Source: DATMNI01 sp035570275 (lineage in GTDB: Bacteria > Acidobacteriota > Terriglobia > Bryobacterales > Bryobacteraceae). Taken from it: a DNA stretch of 64,000 bases. Position numbers and translations under genes: made by a program. The DNA is taken from positions 1 through 64,000 of the forward strand of contig DATMNI010000117.1 of the NCBI GenBank assembly GCA_035570275.1, in the 5' to 3' direction. Under the pieces are notes generated by a model. The model saw nothing but the letters and a program-made list of their open reading frames with translations, was not told where the DNA came from and made no database searches. Positions 44,188-52,121 of this stretch are shown here, one piece after another; positions within the stretch are counted from its first letter, which is position 1, and the number at the start of each line of letters is the position of its first letter.

Positions 44188-46005
44188 TCAGGTGGTTTGG
44201 GCGACCCAACCCTGGGCATAGTAGCCGCCCGCCGCCAGCAACTGGTCGTGCGAGCCGCTCTCGATGACCCGGCCTTCGGACATGACGTGAATCGTGTCGG
44301 CGATCATGGCGGTGGTGAAGCGATGCGTGATCACAATCGCGGTCCGGCCGGCCGCCAACTGGCGGAACCGGCGCAGCCAGTCGGCGGCCGCCCAAGGGTC
44401 CATGGCGCTGGTGGGCTCGTCCAGGATCAGAATGGGGGACTGCCGCAGAAACGCCCGCGCCAGCGCGATCCGCTGCCATTGGCCCGCGCTCAACTCGGTA
44501 CCGTTTTCAAACCACCGGCCGAGCACCTGGTCGTATCCGGCCGGCAGGCCGGCGATAATCGCGGCGGCGCCGGCGGCCTCGGTGGCCTTCTGGATAACGG
44601 GGAGAGGCGGCAACGCCGCCAGGTCTCCGAATGCAATGTTCTCCGCCGCCGTGGCGTTGTAATGCACCGGCTGCTGGAAGAGGACCGAGATAGAGCCGCG
44701 GAGAGTGTCCAACTCCAACCTTCGCAGATCGACGCCATCCAGTTCGACAACGCCGGATTCGGGATCGTAAAAGCGGCACAACAGCTTAATCAGAGTGCTC
44801 TTGCCGGCGCCGTTGGTGCCCACAATGGCGGTAATCCGGCCGGCGGGAATCTCCAGATCCAGATCCTTCAGCGCCAGCCTGTCGGTTCCCGGATATCGGA
44901 ACGAGACCTGCCGGAAGCGGATGCTCTGGCGCACGGGAGCGGCCGGCAGCGATGGTTCAGAGTTGACGACCCGGGGTTTGAGTTCCAGGAATTCGAACAG
45001 ATCGCCCAGGAACAGGACGTTGCCGTAGAGGTGCCCCACGTTTTCAAGCAGCGACCGGCTGAGCCTCATTCCTTGTTGAAATGCCTGGTAGAACAACGCC
45101 AGATCGCCCAACGTCAACTGACCGCGAAACACCCGCCACGCTACCCAGCCAATCGACACACCCGAAACGACCAATACGAACAGCCCCGCGCCCAGTTCGG
45201 CGACACCCTGCTTCGCGGTCAACTGCAAACGCTCGGTGCGTAGCCGCGTGCGCAGCGTCCGGTAGGCTGACTGGAAGTGCTCACCCAACCCGAAAAGGCG
45301 GATCTCCGCCGCCGTCTCGCCGGCTGTCAGCAGCCAGTCGTAATACGAGGTGCGCCGTTCATCCGAGGTCACGCGTTGCCGCCAGTAGTGCTGGTCCATG
45401 GCATGGCGCAGCACCACGAATAGTGCCGGCAGCGTGCTGACGACGAGCGCTACCGGCAGCCAGGCGCCGAATGGAATTACGACCACGACCATGGAGGCGA
45501 GCGTGATACCGTTCTGAAAGATGGTCCCGAGGTTTTCCAGCAGCGCGATCGGGCGATACCCGGCTTGCGACCGCGCACGGTGGAGATGATCGTAGAACTC
45601 GGCGTTATCGTAGAAGGCCAGATCGACGGCTACCGATTTCCGTTGAATGAGGTCGCTGATATGGTCCTGGACCAGCTCGGCTTGCGAGGTTCGCAGCCAA
45701 CTGGCCGACACGCCAGCCACCTCACCGATCAAAATCAGCGCTCCCATCGCCGCCACCAGCAGCAGCGTGTGGCTGTTAATCGCTCCCGATGCCGGAGAAC
45801 GTATCGCGGCGACCAGGCTGTTGACCAGGGTACGAGTCAGGTAAACCGTCGCCACTGGAAGCAGTCCCTGGAAGACCAGGAGCGCGGCCCAGATAGCCGA
45901 ATGCTTCGGGGCGGCATACCACACCAGACGCAGCGCCTGGACTATGTAAGGAAACTGGGCGGCGATCTTGCGAAACTTGGAGAGGAGGTAGGAGCGGCTA
46001 GCCAT
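44188..46005 (-). CDS. lasso-peptide ABC exporter (cluster 1, D protein)
   Basis: A 605-residue half-transporter. Six membrane helices fill about residues 35-320. The nucleotide-binding domain has Walker A GTNGAGKST, Q-loop VLFQQPVHYN, signature LSAGQWQR, Walker B ILILDEPTSAMD and switch His ITHR. As the last gene of cluster 1 it probably exports the mature peptide, giving release and self-protection as McjD does in the microcin J25 system. Cluster 2 has no exporter of its own. Confidence 0.88.
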   Translation of the reverse strand: MASRSYLLSKFRKIAAQFPYIVQALRLVWYAAPKHSAIWAALLVFQGLLPVATVYLTRTLVNSLVAAIRSPASGAINSHTLLLVAAMGALILIGEVAGVSASWLRTSQAELVQDHISDLIQRKSVAVDLAFYDNAEFYDHLHRARSQAGYRPIALLENLGTIFQNGITLASMVVVVIPFGAWLPVALVVSTLPALFVVLRHAMDQHYWRQRVTSDERRTSYYDWLLTAGETAAEIRLFGLGEHFQSAYRTLRTRLRTERLQLTAKQGVAELGAGLFVLVVSGVSIGWVAWRVFRGQLTLGDLALFYQAFQQGMRLSRSLLENVGHLYGNVLFLGDLFEFLELKPRVVNSEPSLPAAPVRQSIRFRQVSFRYPGTDRLALKDLDLEIPAGRITAIVGTNGAGKSTLIKLLCRFYDPESGVVELDGVDLRRLELDTLRGSISVLFQQPVHYNATAAENIAFGDLAALPPLPVIQKATEAAGAAAIIAGLPAGYDQVLGRWFENGTELSAGQWQRIALARAFLRQSPILILDEPTSAMDPWAAADWLRRFRQLAAGRTAIVITHRFTTAMIADTIHVMSEGRVIESGSHDQLLAAGGYYAQGWVAQTT

Positions 46006-46031
46006 AATTTACTGCGTTGCAGCGGGCCGTT

Positions 46032-47174
46032 TTACCGGCGGAGGCGTCCCAGCGCGGCGCACGCCACCCGAAATGGCCGAATGAGATAGTAGCCGGCGGA
46101 GATGGTCTCCGGGAGCTGCAGGAAGTTTACATCGGTCTGTTTCGGTTCGATGGCGCGGTGCCAAAGATACCGAAGTTTCCCCGATCCACCCTCGATCATC
46201 CTTAAATGGAGCAGCGCTCCCGAAGGCGCGTCCTCGAATATCGCGGCGCCGCGGCGGATGTTTGACAACAAATCAGCGGCAATGCCGGCGACCGCGCTGT
46301 CCTGCTTCACCCGCTTCCAAACCTCGGGCGGGACGGGCGCCTGGAAGAGTCCGGCCGCGAGTTCCAATCCGACAGCCACCGGCCGCCAGCGGTGCGCACG
46401 TCCGGCTTCACGCAGCACATCGTCCCAATCCATGCCGCAATTGCGCACCAGGGCCGCCACATCGCAGATGGATCGGAGTGACCAGCACTCGCGTGCGGCG
46501 TGAAGCGACACGTACAGCAACAGATCCTCGCGGCAGAGCGTTCGGGCGGTGAGACCGCTGGCGCGTACGACGATGGAACGCTCCGCGGCGCGGGCGGCAT
46601 CGAAGGGCAGAAAGTAGCGCGGTGAGAACTGCCAGTGCAGGTCCACTTCGCACGGCGGATTCCGCCTGCGGACGGCGATTTCGATGTCGCCGGCAAGGTC
46701 GATATTGAAACCCGGCGATTTCTTCTCGTAACCGTCCCCTTTGAGGATTTCGAGTGCGGTTACGATCTGATGATGGGGGACGAAAATGTCCAGGTCGGAG
46801 GAATCGCGCAGGGCGAGGTCCCCGTAAGCCAAATACGCCAGGGTAGGACCCTTGAAGGCGATCGCCGCCATGCCGGCAGCCTCTAACCTCCGCAGGATGC
46901 GCGAAAGTTCACCAGCCATGACGAGGCTACGTATGGCTTTGGAAGCGGCCCGGCCCCGGATGTCTGCCAAGATGGCCGGTGGCATCTGGTCCGAGGGGCA
47001 TTGATACAAGATACCGGAAAGTAACGGCAGCATTCCCGCCCCGTCCGCCAAATCGACCAGCATAGGCCAGTTCAAAGAGCCAGAGAGGAGCTGAGACAGG
47101 CGGCGGACTGCTTCCGGGGGCGCCGCGCCGCAGGCGATCAAAGCTTCGAGTTCGGGCTGGAGAACGGCCGGCAT
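46032..47174 (-). CDS. nucleotidyltransferase-family protein (PsmN-like, cluster 1)
   Basis: A 380-residue protein of the NTP_transf_5 type. The nucleotidyltransferase core is GDLALRDSSDLDIFV with two aspartates, followed by CEVDLHWQFSPR with a third acidic position. In known lasso clusters such proteins act after the kinase and attach sugars to the phosphorylated C-terminus (pseudomycoidin). The start is ATG 47174, 5 bp after the methyltransferase stop. The longer frame overlaps that gene and is less likely. Confidence 0.8.
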   Translation of the reverse strand: MPAVLQPELEALIACGAAPPEAVRRLSQLLSGSLNWPMLVDLADGAGMLPLLSGILYQCPSDQMPPAILADIRGRAASKAIRSLVMAGELSRILRRLEAAGMAAIAFKGPTLAYLAYGDLALRDSSDLDIFVPHHQIVTALEILKGDGYEKKSPGFNIDLAGDIEIAVRRRNPPCEVDLHWQFSPRYFLPFDAARAAERSIVVRASGLTARTLCREDLLLYVSLHAARECWSLRSICDVAALVRNCGMDWDDVLREAGRAHRWRPVAVGLELAAGLFQAPVPPEVWKRVKQDSAVAGIAADLLSNIRRGAAIFEDAPSGALLHLRMIEGGSGKLRYLWHRAIEPKQTDVNFLQLPETISAGYYLIRPFRVACAALGRLRR

Positions 47175-47179
47175 ATCGA

Positions 47180-48316
47180 TCAGCCGGGGTACCGGACCGA
47201 AAGTGCGGCCACGCGGTCGAGGGCGGCCTTCCAATCGCGGAAGCGGTCAGGAAACCGGAGGGCGACCTCCACGGAGATTTGCCGCAGGCTCTGGCCGGAT
47301 CCGAACCTGTCCAGTATGGCGAGATCGACCGTGGCATCCTTCGTTGACGGCGGCACAAACGTGTCCGCGCCCATACGAAGGTTCGCGGCCGAGAACGGCA
47401 TGGCGAAAAATGAGCTCTGCTTCTGGTCTGTCTTGATGGAGCCGCCGGAAGAGCGGATGCAGGTGTTCCAAGTCCAGGTGTAGTCGCCACCGGCCAGATC
47501 CGCGCGGATGGCGATCCGCACACTGTCGCCCGGCTCGACGGCGATGGGCTCCAGAAGCGGGAAGAACCCCTGGCCGTAGATCGCCTTCGGCCGGCTGGGG
47601 GCATTGGAGAAGCCCACACCATCCAGGAGCACGGTATCGAACCAGAGGCAGAGGCCGTGCGCCGTGCCGGGGCGCAGTATGGGAGCTTGCCCGTGTCCTG
47701 CCACCGACGGGCTGGTCAAGTTGCGGTAGTCGACCTGGGCCCACTGCACGGGTTCGGAGACCAGTTGCTGCGGTGTGGCACGAAGCTTCTTCCAACTATT
47801 GAGGACCATGCGCCGGCCGGCGGAGAGATCTAACCCATCCGAGTCCCAACCGCCCGTCAGTTCACCGTATGCGGCCGGGTCCTCAACCAGCGCGGCCCAG
47901 AGAGTGTCGCATTGCGGGATGAATATGCCGCCAGGTTTGAGAAAGCGCTCGCGCGCATCCGCCAAGGCCCGGAAGTTCTCGCCTAATAGCGGCAAGACGC
48001 CGCGAATATCGGAGACCACCACATCGGCCCGTTCCGGGAGTGTGACGGCTTCCGAGCAGGCGTTAATGAACTCGATCCGATCTTCCATGCCGTTGGCGCG
48101 CGCCATGGAACGGCCCACTTCGAGAGCTTCGCTGGGTTCGATGGCATAGACTTTGACTGCGCCCGACTGGACGGCAATCAAGGACATAATGCCGGCACCG
48201 GCGCCGAGATCGACTACCACGCTGCCCGGCTGGACGGATCGCTTGAGAGCTTCCGCGTAAGCACCCATTCGAACCCGGTCGGCAACCATGGAACCGTAAT
48301 CAGCAAGGCTGTACAT
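47180..48316 (-). CDS. PRMT-like SAM methyltransferase with C-terminal PqqD-like segment (cluster 1)
   Basis: A 378-residue enzyme. The N-terminus (YGSMVADRVRMGAYAEAL) and motif I (VVDLGAGAGIMSLIA), then AIEPSEALEVG, follow the protein-arginine-methyltransferase type. A beta-barrel-like middle (GQGFFPLLEPIAVEPGDSV) also fits. The last ~50 residues (LRQISVEVALRFPDRFRDWKAALDRV) resemble the winged-helix end of PqqD-like recognition domains, an inference from pattern only. It overlaps the kinase stop (TGATG). The target may be the precursor tail or ring. Confidence 0.75.
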   Translation of the reverse strand: MYSLADYGSMVADRVRMGAYAEALKRSVQPGSVVVDLGAGAGIMSLIAVQSGAVKVYAIEPSEALEVGRSMARANGMEDRIEFINACSEAVTLPERADVVVSDIRGVLPLLGENFRALADARERFLKPGGIFIPQCDTLWAALVEDPAAYGELTGGWDSDGLDLSAGRRMVLNSWKKLRATPQQLVSEPVQWAQVDYRNLTSPSVAGHGQAPILRPGTAHGLCLWFDTVLLDGVGFSNAPSRPKAIYGQGFFPLLEPIAVEPGDSVRIAIRADLAGGDYTWTWNTCIRSSGGSIKTDQKQSSFFAMPFSAANLRMGADTFVPPSTKDATVDLAILDRFGSGQSLRQISVEVALRFPDRFRDWKAALDRVAALSVRYPG

Positions 48317-49299
48317 CAGGCGGCGGCCTCCGTAACAGTGAGTGCCCCGTAGTCTTGCAGCAGCGCATCGCAGAGGCTGCCAATGTTGGCGATCTCCTCC
48401 GGTGGATGTACGAGACGAATGGGGACGTGAGCGACCAGACGGCGGAGCACGTCAAACTCCCGGGCGCGCATTGCCGCGTCGAGCAAGTATGGCGTGTAGG
48501 TGTTGGCAGCCAGTGCCATGAACGCGTCAACGGCCGTCAACTCACGAATCTCCGGAGTGGCCCCGGGATTGCGGCTGCCGATCATGTAAACCGCTGCCAA
48601 CGGAGCGGGAGTCGGATGGAACTGGGCTAGCCCGGTAAGAGCCAGATAACCCTTTCCCCAAGTGGGGGTGATTTGCGGCAGAGCTTCTTCGGAGCCGCAA
48701 AGAGCGGCTGCCGAATGAGGCCAGAGATTGATGCGCGGGTAGCCGGGCCGTACGAAAAATTCGCTGCCGCGGTCATCCAGCGCCGCCACATCCTCGGCGA
48801 CGATAGCATGTCCCCGTTGCGCGAAGGCTGCGGCTGTAGTGGACTTACCAGCCCCAGGCGGTCCGCAAAATGCAACGGCGCGGCCGTCAATCATGACCGT
48901 GCTGGCATGCAGGCAAACCACCCCACGAAGGCGCAGCACGAAACCCATTACGGGGCCGACGAGATAGGTGCAGGTATCCTCGAAACTCGAGCCTTGGGGA
49001 ATGGTCGCGATTACGCGTCTCCCCTCCGGGCTCACGAGAAACTCGGTCCCATCACCGTAAGCAAAATGATAGCCGGCAGCCACGCGCCGGACGGCAATAT
49101 AGTCGCCGCTGTGGACGAGGGGCCCGGACAAGTCGTGCGCGCGCAGCGCGGTCTCGAACGTCACCCTGATATCGGCACAGTCAACGGTATCGGCACAGTC
49201 AGAAGACACCGGTGGCAAGCCGGGCAACGGAGCGTTGGCTTCGACTTGACAGCCGTATAGCAGAAATCCCGCAACGCCGGCATGGTGATATTGCTCCAT
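48316..49299 (-). CDS. HprK-like lasso precursor kinase (cluster 1)
   Basis: A 327-residue kinase of the HPr-kinase/PadeK type. Key sites are the conserved His131 in LHAST, Walker A CGPPGAGKSTT (about 145-155) and ED169-170 in VAEDVAALDD. Such kinases phosphorylate the C-terminal Ser of lasso precursors (paeninodin). Here the precursor ends Ser-Gln, so the target Ser would be the penultimate residue or lie elsewhere. It begins 8 bp after the precursor gene and has an intact partner set downstream. Confidence 0.85.
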   Translation of the reverse strand: MEQYHHAGVAGFLLYGCQVEANAPLPGLPPVSSDCADTVDCADIRVTFETALRAHDLSGPLVHSGDYIAVRRVAAGYHFAYGDGTEFLVSPEGRRVIATIPQGSSFEDTCTYLVGPVMGFVLRLRGVVCLHASTVMIDGRAVAFCGPPGAGKSTTAAAFAQRGHAIVAEDVAALDDRGSEFFVRPGYPRINLWPHSAAALCGSEEALPQITPTWGKGYLALTGLAQFHPTPAPLAAVYMIGSRNPGATPEIRELTAVDAFMALAANTYTPYLLDAAMRAREFDVLRRLVAHVPIRLVHPPEEIANIGSLCDALLQDYGALTVTEAAA

Positions 49300-49307
49300 G
49301 GCGCCGT

Positions 49308-49493
49308 CTACTGGCTCATCATGGCGCCCATTACCGTACCGGAGTCGGGCAAGCCCATATTCCCCGAAAACTGGGTCAGCTTCGCAATGTCTCCGTAGAC
49401 ACGAAGCTCGGGCGAGCTATAGGGAACCCGGACATCGATGTCACCTTCTTCGAGTATCTGATCTTCTTTAGGTGTTTTATCTTTTCCAAGCAT
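49308..49493 (-). CDS. lasso precursor peptide 1
   Basis: A 61-residue precursor. The leader has the recognition motif Y25-x2-P28-x-L30-x3-G34-x5-T40, matching the YxxPxLx3Gx5Tx consensus exactly. With Thr40 as the penultimate leader residue, the core is Phe42 to Gln61. Asp50 is then core position 9, allowing a nine-residue Phe1-Asp9 macrolactam. The tail is Met-rich (VMGAMM). The gene overlaps the cyclase end by 17 bp, with its AGGAG site in the last codons of the cyclase gene. It is followed by the kinase. Confidence 0.85.
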   Translation of the reverse strand: MLGKDKTPKEDQILEEGDIDVRVPYSSPELRVYGDIAKLTQFSGNMGLPDSGTVMGAMMSQ

Positions 49494-51327
49494 TTGGTTT
49501 CTCCTGATATTGAAGCCAACAATTGAGTGTTGCCACTCTCAAATCAACCCACAACTGCTCGGCGGCGGCTGTGGAAGTTAGGACCGGAATTGCGTTTGGG
49601 TTAACGAAATCGTTTAAGCGTGCCCGCGGCTGGATGGGCTGGGTGAGCCCGAGCCCATGCTGTTTGAATGCCGTACGCAGCGGGTCGCCTTGCAAGAGGG
49701 TCTTCGGCCGAGTCCGCACGGGCTCCGGCACCATGCCCCGAAGCGCCAGGCGGAGGAGGTATTTATCCATGGAGAAGGGCAGCTCCGGTATGGCCATAAG
49801 ATATCGCACGAGCCGCAAATCAAAGAATGGATGGCGGTGTTCGACGGCGGCGTCCAAGCACGCAGCATCCTCCGCCTCGAACGCTGCCGGCCAGGTAACC
49901 GCGCACAAACTCCTTCGGGCCAGGGGGCGAAGTTGGTTGGTCAGGGCCGTGCGCCGATAGGTAACCGCCCGTTCGTCAAGGCGGCAACGGCGAACAAAGT
50001 CGGCGTTCAACCAGCCCGGCAAGTCTACCCGGGGCTCCGACTGACGCCCGAGCAGATGCTGCAGGGTCGAGCGCAGCCGGAACTGCGGCAGCGTCCGAAA
50101 ATCCCACATATAGCGGGCGAAGTTGAGAGCGGTATGAACCGGGGGGATCGCCTGGACGGCTGCCCAGCTCATCAAGGGTGAAACAGACAGGAGCGGATCG
50201 GCCCCATATCCGGTTAGGATAACCGGTGTTTTCGCCGCGATGCGGTGGTGGAAATCCGGCAGGAGCGGTTGGTTCCAAGGTTCCGGTATGCCGAAATTCT
50301 CTACGCGCGCATACGGCCGGTCGCCATCGAGCGGTGTGAAAACGATGCTCATTCCAAGCGATTCGGCGACCAGGCCGGCAAAGTGGCGTTCCTCGTCGGG
50401 AATCAGCCAGTCGTATACGAGTGTGTGGGCGTGGAGTGCTGTACCAGGGCTGACCTTCCGGGCGAAAGCGGCCACGGCCGGCGAGTCCAGACCGCCGCTC
50501 ATCGTCACCGCTACTCGTGCCGTGCGGAGGCGGTCGGCAGTGGCAGTTTCGAGCAAGGAGCGGAAGCCCTCCACATAATCGCGGGTGCGGCGGTACCGGA
50601 TGGGCTCGTCTTCCGGAAGCGACCAGTACCGGCGCGTGGAGACACCATTGACGGTTGCCACCAGGACATGGGCGGCCGGCAAACGGCGGATGTCGGCGAA
50701 AATAGTGGTCGCAGTGTCCTGATTGGCATCAAATAGCAGGAAATCGCCGATCGCCAGTTCGTTCAACCGATCGGAGACGGCGGGGTGAAGCCTGATGCAG
50801 TTCAGGGTGTTGCTGAACACCAGAGTTCCGCCGTGGTGGGCGTAGAAGAACGGCTTGATGCCGAAATGGTCGCGTGCGCAGAACAGCTTGCGGGATGGCG
50901 CGTCCCAGATGGCGAAGGCGAAATCGCCAAGAAGATGATCGACACAGGCTTCACCCCAGAGCGCATAGGCGTGCAGGATGAGCTCGTAATCCGGGCGCGC
51001 CAGGGCCGATTGCGGAAGCTCCAACTCGCGGGCCAGATCTTCACGGGCGTCGATTCGGGCGTCCGCGGTGATCCACACCTGACCGTCTATGGCCTGCCTG
51101 TCCATGCCTAGCCTATCCGTGCCTTGCCCGTACAGGGACGCGGGCTGGCGCTCGGATTCGGCTTCGAAAGTGGTCTTGAGCAGGGTATGTCCCAAAGCGA
51201 CGGATGCGCCGGTCCAGACGTGCTGGCCATCCGGGCCGCGGAAGGCGAGCGAGGCTGTCATGGATTCGATGAGGGCGCGGTCCGCCGGTCGGCCGTCGAG
51301 ATGGATCATGCCGGCAATGCCGCTCAT
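49477..51327 (-). CDS. lasso cyclase, asparagine-synthetase-like (cluster 1, C protein)
   Basis: A 616-residue asparagine-synthetase-B homologue that should activate the ring Asp as AMP ester and close the macrolactam. The N-terminal glutaminase-like domain begins MSGIAG: Ser replaces the nucleophilic Cys2, so it cannot release ammonia, as expected for a cyclase. The C-terminal domain has the ATP-pyrophosphatase motif TMSGGLDSPAV and RHPFFDLRLVRYL. An 11-residue insertion near residue 75 is absent from the cluster 2 copy. It overlaps the B2 remnant (ATGA). Confidence 0.92.
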   Translation of the reverse strand: MSGIAGMIHLDGRPADRALIESMTASLAFRGPDGQHVWTGASVALGHTLLKTTFEAESERQPASLYGQGTDRLGMDRQAIDGQVWITADARIDAREDLARELELPQSALARPDYELILHAYALWGEACVDHLLGDFAFAIWDAPSRKLFCARDHFGIKPFFYAHHGGTLVFSNTLNCIRLHPAVSDRLNELAIGDFLLFDANQDTATTIFADIRRLPAAHVLVATVNGVSTRRYWSLPEDEPIRYRRTRDYVEGFRSLLETATADRLRTARVAVTMSGGLDSPAVAAFARKVSPGTALHAHTLVYDWLIPDEERHFAGLVAESLGMSIVFTPLDGDRPYARVENFGIPEPWNQPLLPDFHHRIAAKTPVILTGYGADPLLSVSPLMSWAAVQAIPPVHTALNFARYMWDFRTLPQFRLRSTLQHLLGRQSEPRVDLPGWLNADFVRRCRLDERAVTYRRTALTNQLRPLARRSLCAVTWPAAFEAEDAACLDAAVEHRHPFFDLRLVRYLMAIPELPFSMDKYLLRLALRGMVPEPVRTRPKTLLQGDPLRTAFKQHGLGLTQPIQPRARLNDFVNPNAIPVLTSTAAAEQLWVDLRVATLNCWLQYQEKPNAWKR

Positions 51328-51602
51328 ATTCCGGCGCTCCAGGCCAGCCGCGGAACGTCCTGGGCATTCGAGCGGCCAACCCTAGCATTCAAGCGGCCAA
51401 CCCTGGCATTCCAGCGGTCAACCTCAGTATTCAAGCGGTCAAGCAGGACGGCCCCGTATTCGAACCGGGCGAGAAGCGCCCAGTCAGGAGTCTCAGCATA
51501 ATGACTGAGACGCAAACCACTGAGCCCCAAACCAATGCCACGGCGAGCGCTGACAGGCCGCCACAACTCAAGGTGTGTGAGTTTACGAAGCCAGCGGCTC
51601 AC
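51324..51602 (-). pseudogene. degenerate lasso leader peptidase B2 (cluster 1)
   Basis: The first 12 residues (VSRWLRKLTHLE) and the last ~12 (DVPRLAWSAGI) match the intact B2 at 59533-59946. The middle is out of frame and shortened from 137 to 92 codons. The catalytic Cys (STCLVRALA in the intact copy) and His (HAWLE) are both gone. A four-copy 21-bp tandem repeat fills part of the site and encodes RLNARVG-type heptads. It therefore cannot cleave a leader. Confidence 0.88.
51365..51448. repeat. 21-bp tandem repeat, four copies, in the B2 remnant
   Basis: Four consecutive 21-bp units of the form cattcaagcggccaaccctg plus one base lie at 51365, 51386, 51407 and 51428. They are absent from the intact B2 gene of cluster 2. 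Their expansion appears to have accompanied loss of the catalytic core. Confidence 0.85.
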
Positions 51603-51870
51603 GGATTCCTATCAGCCCTTCGGCCGAAAGTCTGGAGAGGAGGTCGAAAAGATCCTTCTCGCAACGCTCGGGCGTAACCTTATAGCGGGCCAGAACCGCG
51701 TCTCGAATTGTGCGGACGGGCCTGGCGTCGGCCAACGCTTTCCAGATGAACGAGCCCAGTGGATTCAGACCGAAATAGACACCAGCATTCAGGCCTAAAA
51801 TGACATGCTCGTCCCCAAGTTCGCTGGAGACCTGGTCGGGTTGCAAGTACACTATGCTCTCTAGATCCAT
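51583..51870 (-). CDS. PqqD-like lasso recognition protein B1 (cluster 1)
   Basis: A 95-residue PqqD/RRE protein: QVSSELGDEHVILGLNAGVYFGLNPLGSFIWKAL and CEKDLFDLLSRLSAEGLIGI. It binds the leader motif and delivers the precursor to B2 and the cyclase. It is about 80% identical to the cluster 2 copy by eye, so each could recognise both leaders. It is the first gene of cluster 1 and lies just behind a promoter with TATAAT. Confidence 0.92.
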   Translation of the reverse strand: MDLESIVYLQPDQVSSELGDEHVILGLNAGVYFGLNPLGSFIWKALADARPVRTIRDAVLARYKVTPERCEKDLFDLLSRLSAEGLIGIREPLAS

Positions 51871-51884
51871 CTTATATGCACTCT

Positions 51885-51911
51885 ATTATACTGTATTGTA
51901 CAGTTTTTCAA
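51885..51911 (-). promoter_or_regulatory. putative promoter of lasso cluster 1
   Basis: On the minus strand TTGAAA (51911-51906) and TATAAT (51890-51885) are separated by 15 bp and lie about 15 bp before the PqqD start. The distance leaves almost no leader, so the transcript may be near-leaderless. The spacing is a little short. Confidence 0.45.
51890..51904. promoter_or_regulatory. palindrome ACTGTA-TTG-TACAGT in the cluster 1 promoter
   Basis: A perfect 6-3-6 inverted repeat sits between the -35 and -10 hexamers of the putative promoter. A repressor bound there would shut the cluster off. No similar palindrome is seen before cluster 2, whose upstream sequence only shares tatgatacttttgta-like bases. 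Confidence 0.55.
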
Positions 51912-52121
51912 GGATGAATCCGATTATCTATAGATAGCAGGCGTATTGCGGAAGTACTAAGTTAAGGTTAGCGACCACTCCGGCGAAACGGTCGCGGAAG
52001 CCGAGGGGGGAGCGCGAAGCGGGCCGGGCAGGCGGAGAAGTGCAGTACCTTGCCGCTGCTGAGCAGGCCGCTCCCTCGAAAGTCCGCTTGTAGAAGTTCG
52101 GCCGCGCGCCAACTCCCGGCG

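Noticed and set aside
51365..51448. CRISPR-like array (four regular 21-bp units)
   Set aside because: Units are contiguous without spacers and lie in a decayed coding gene.
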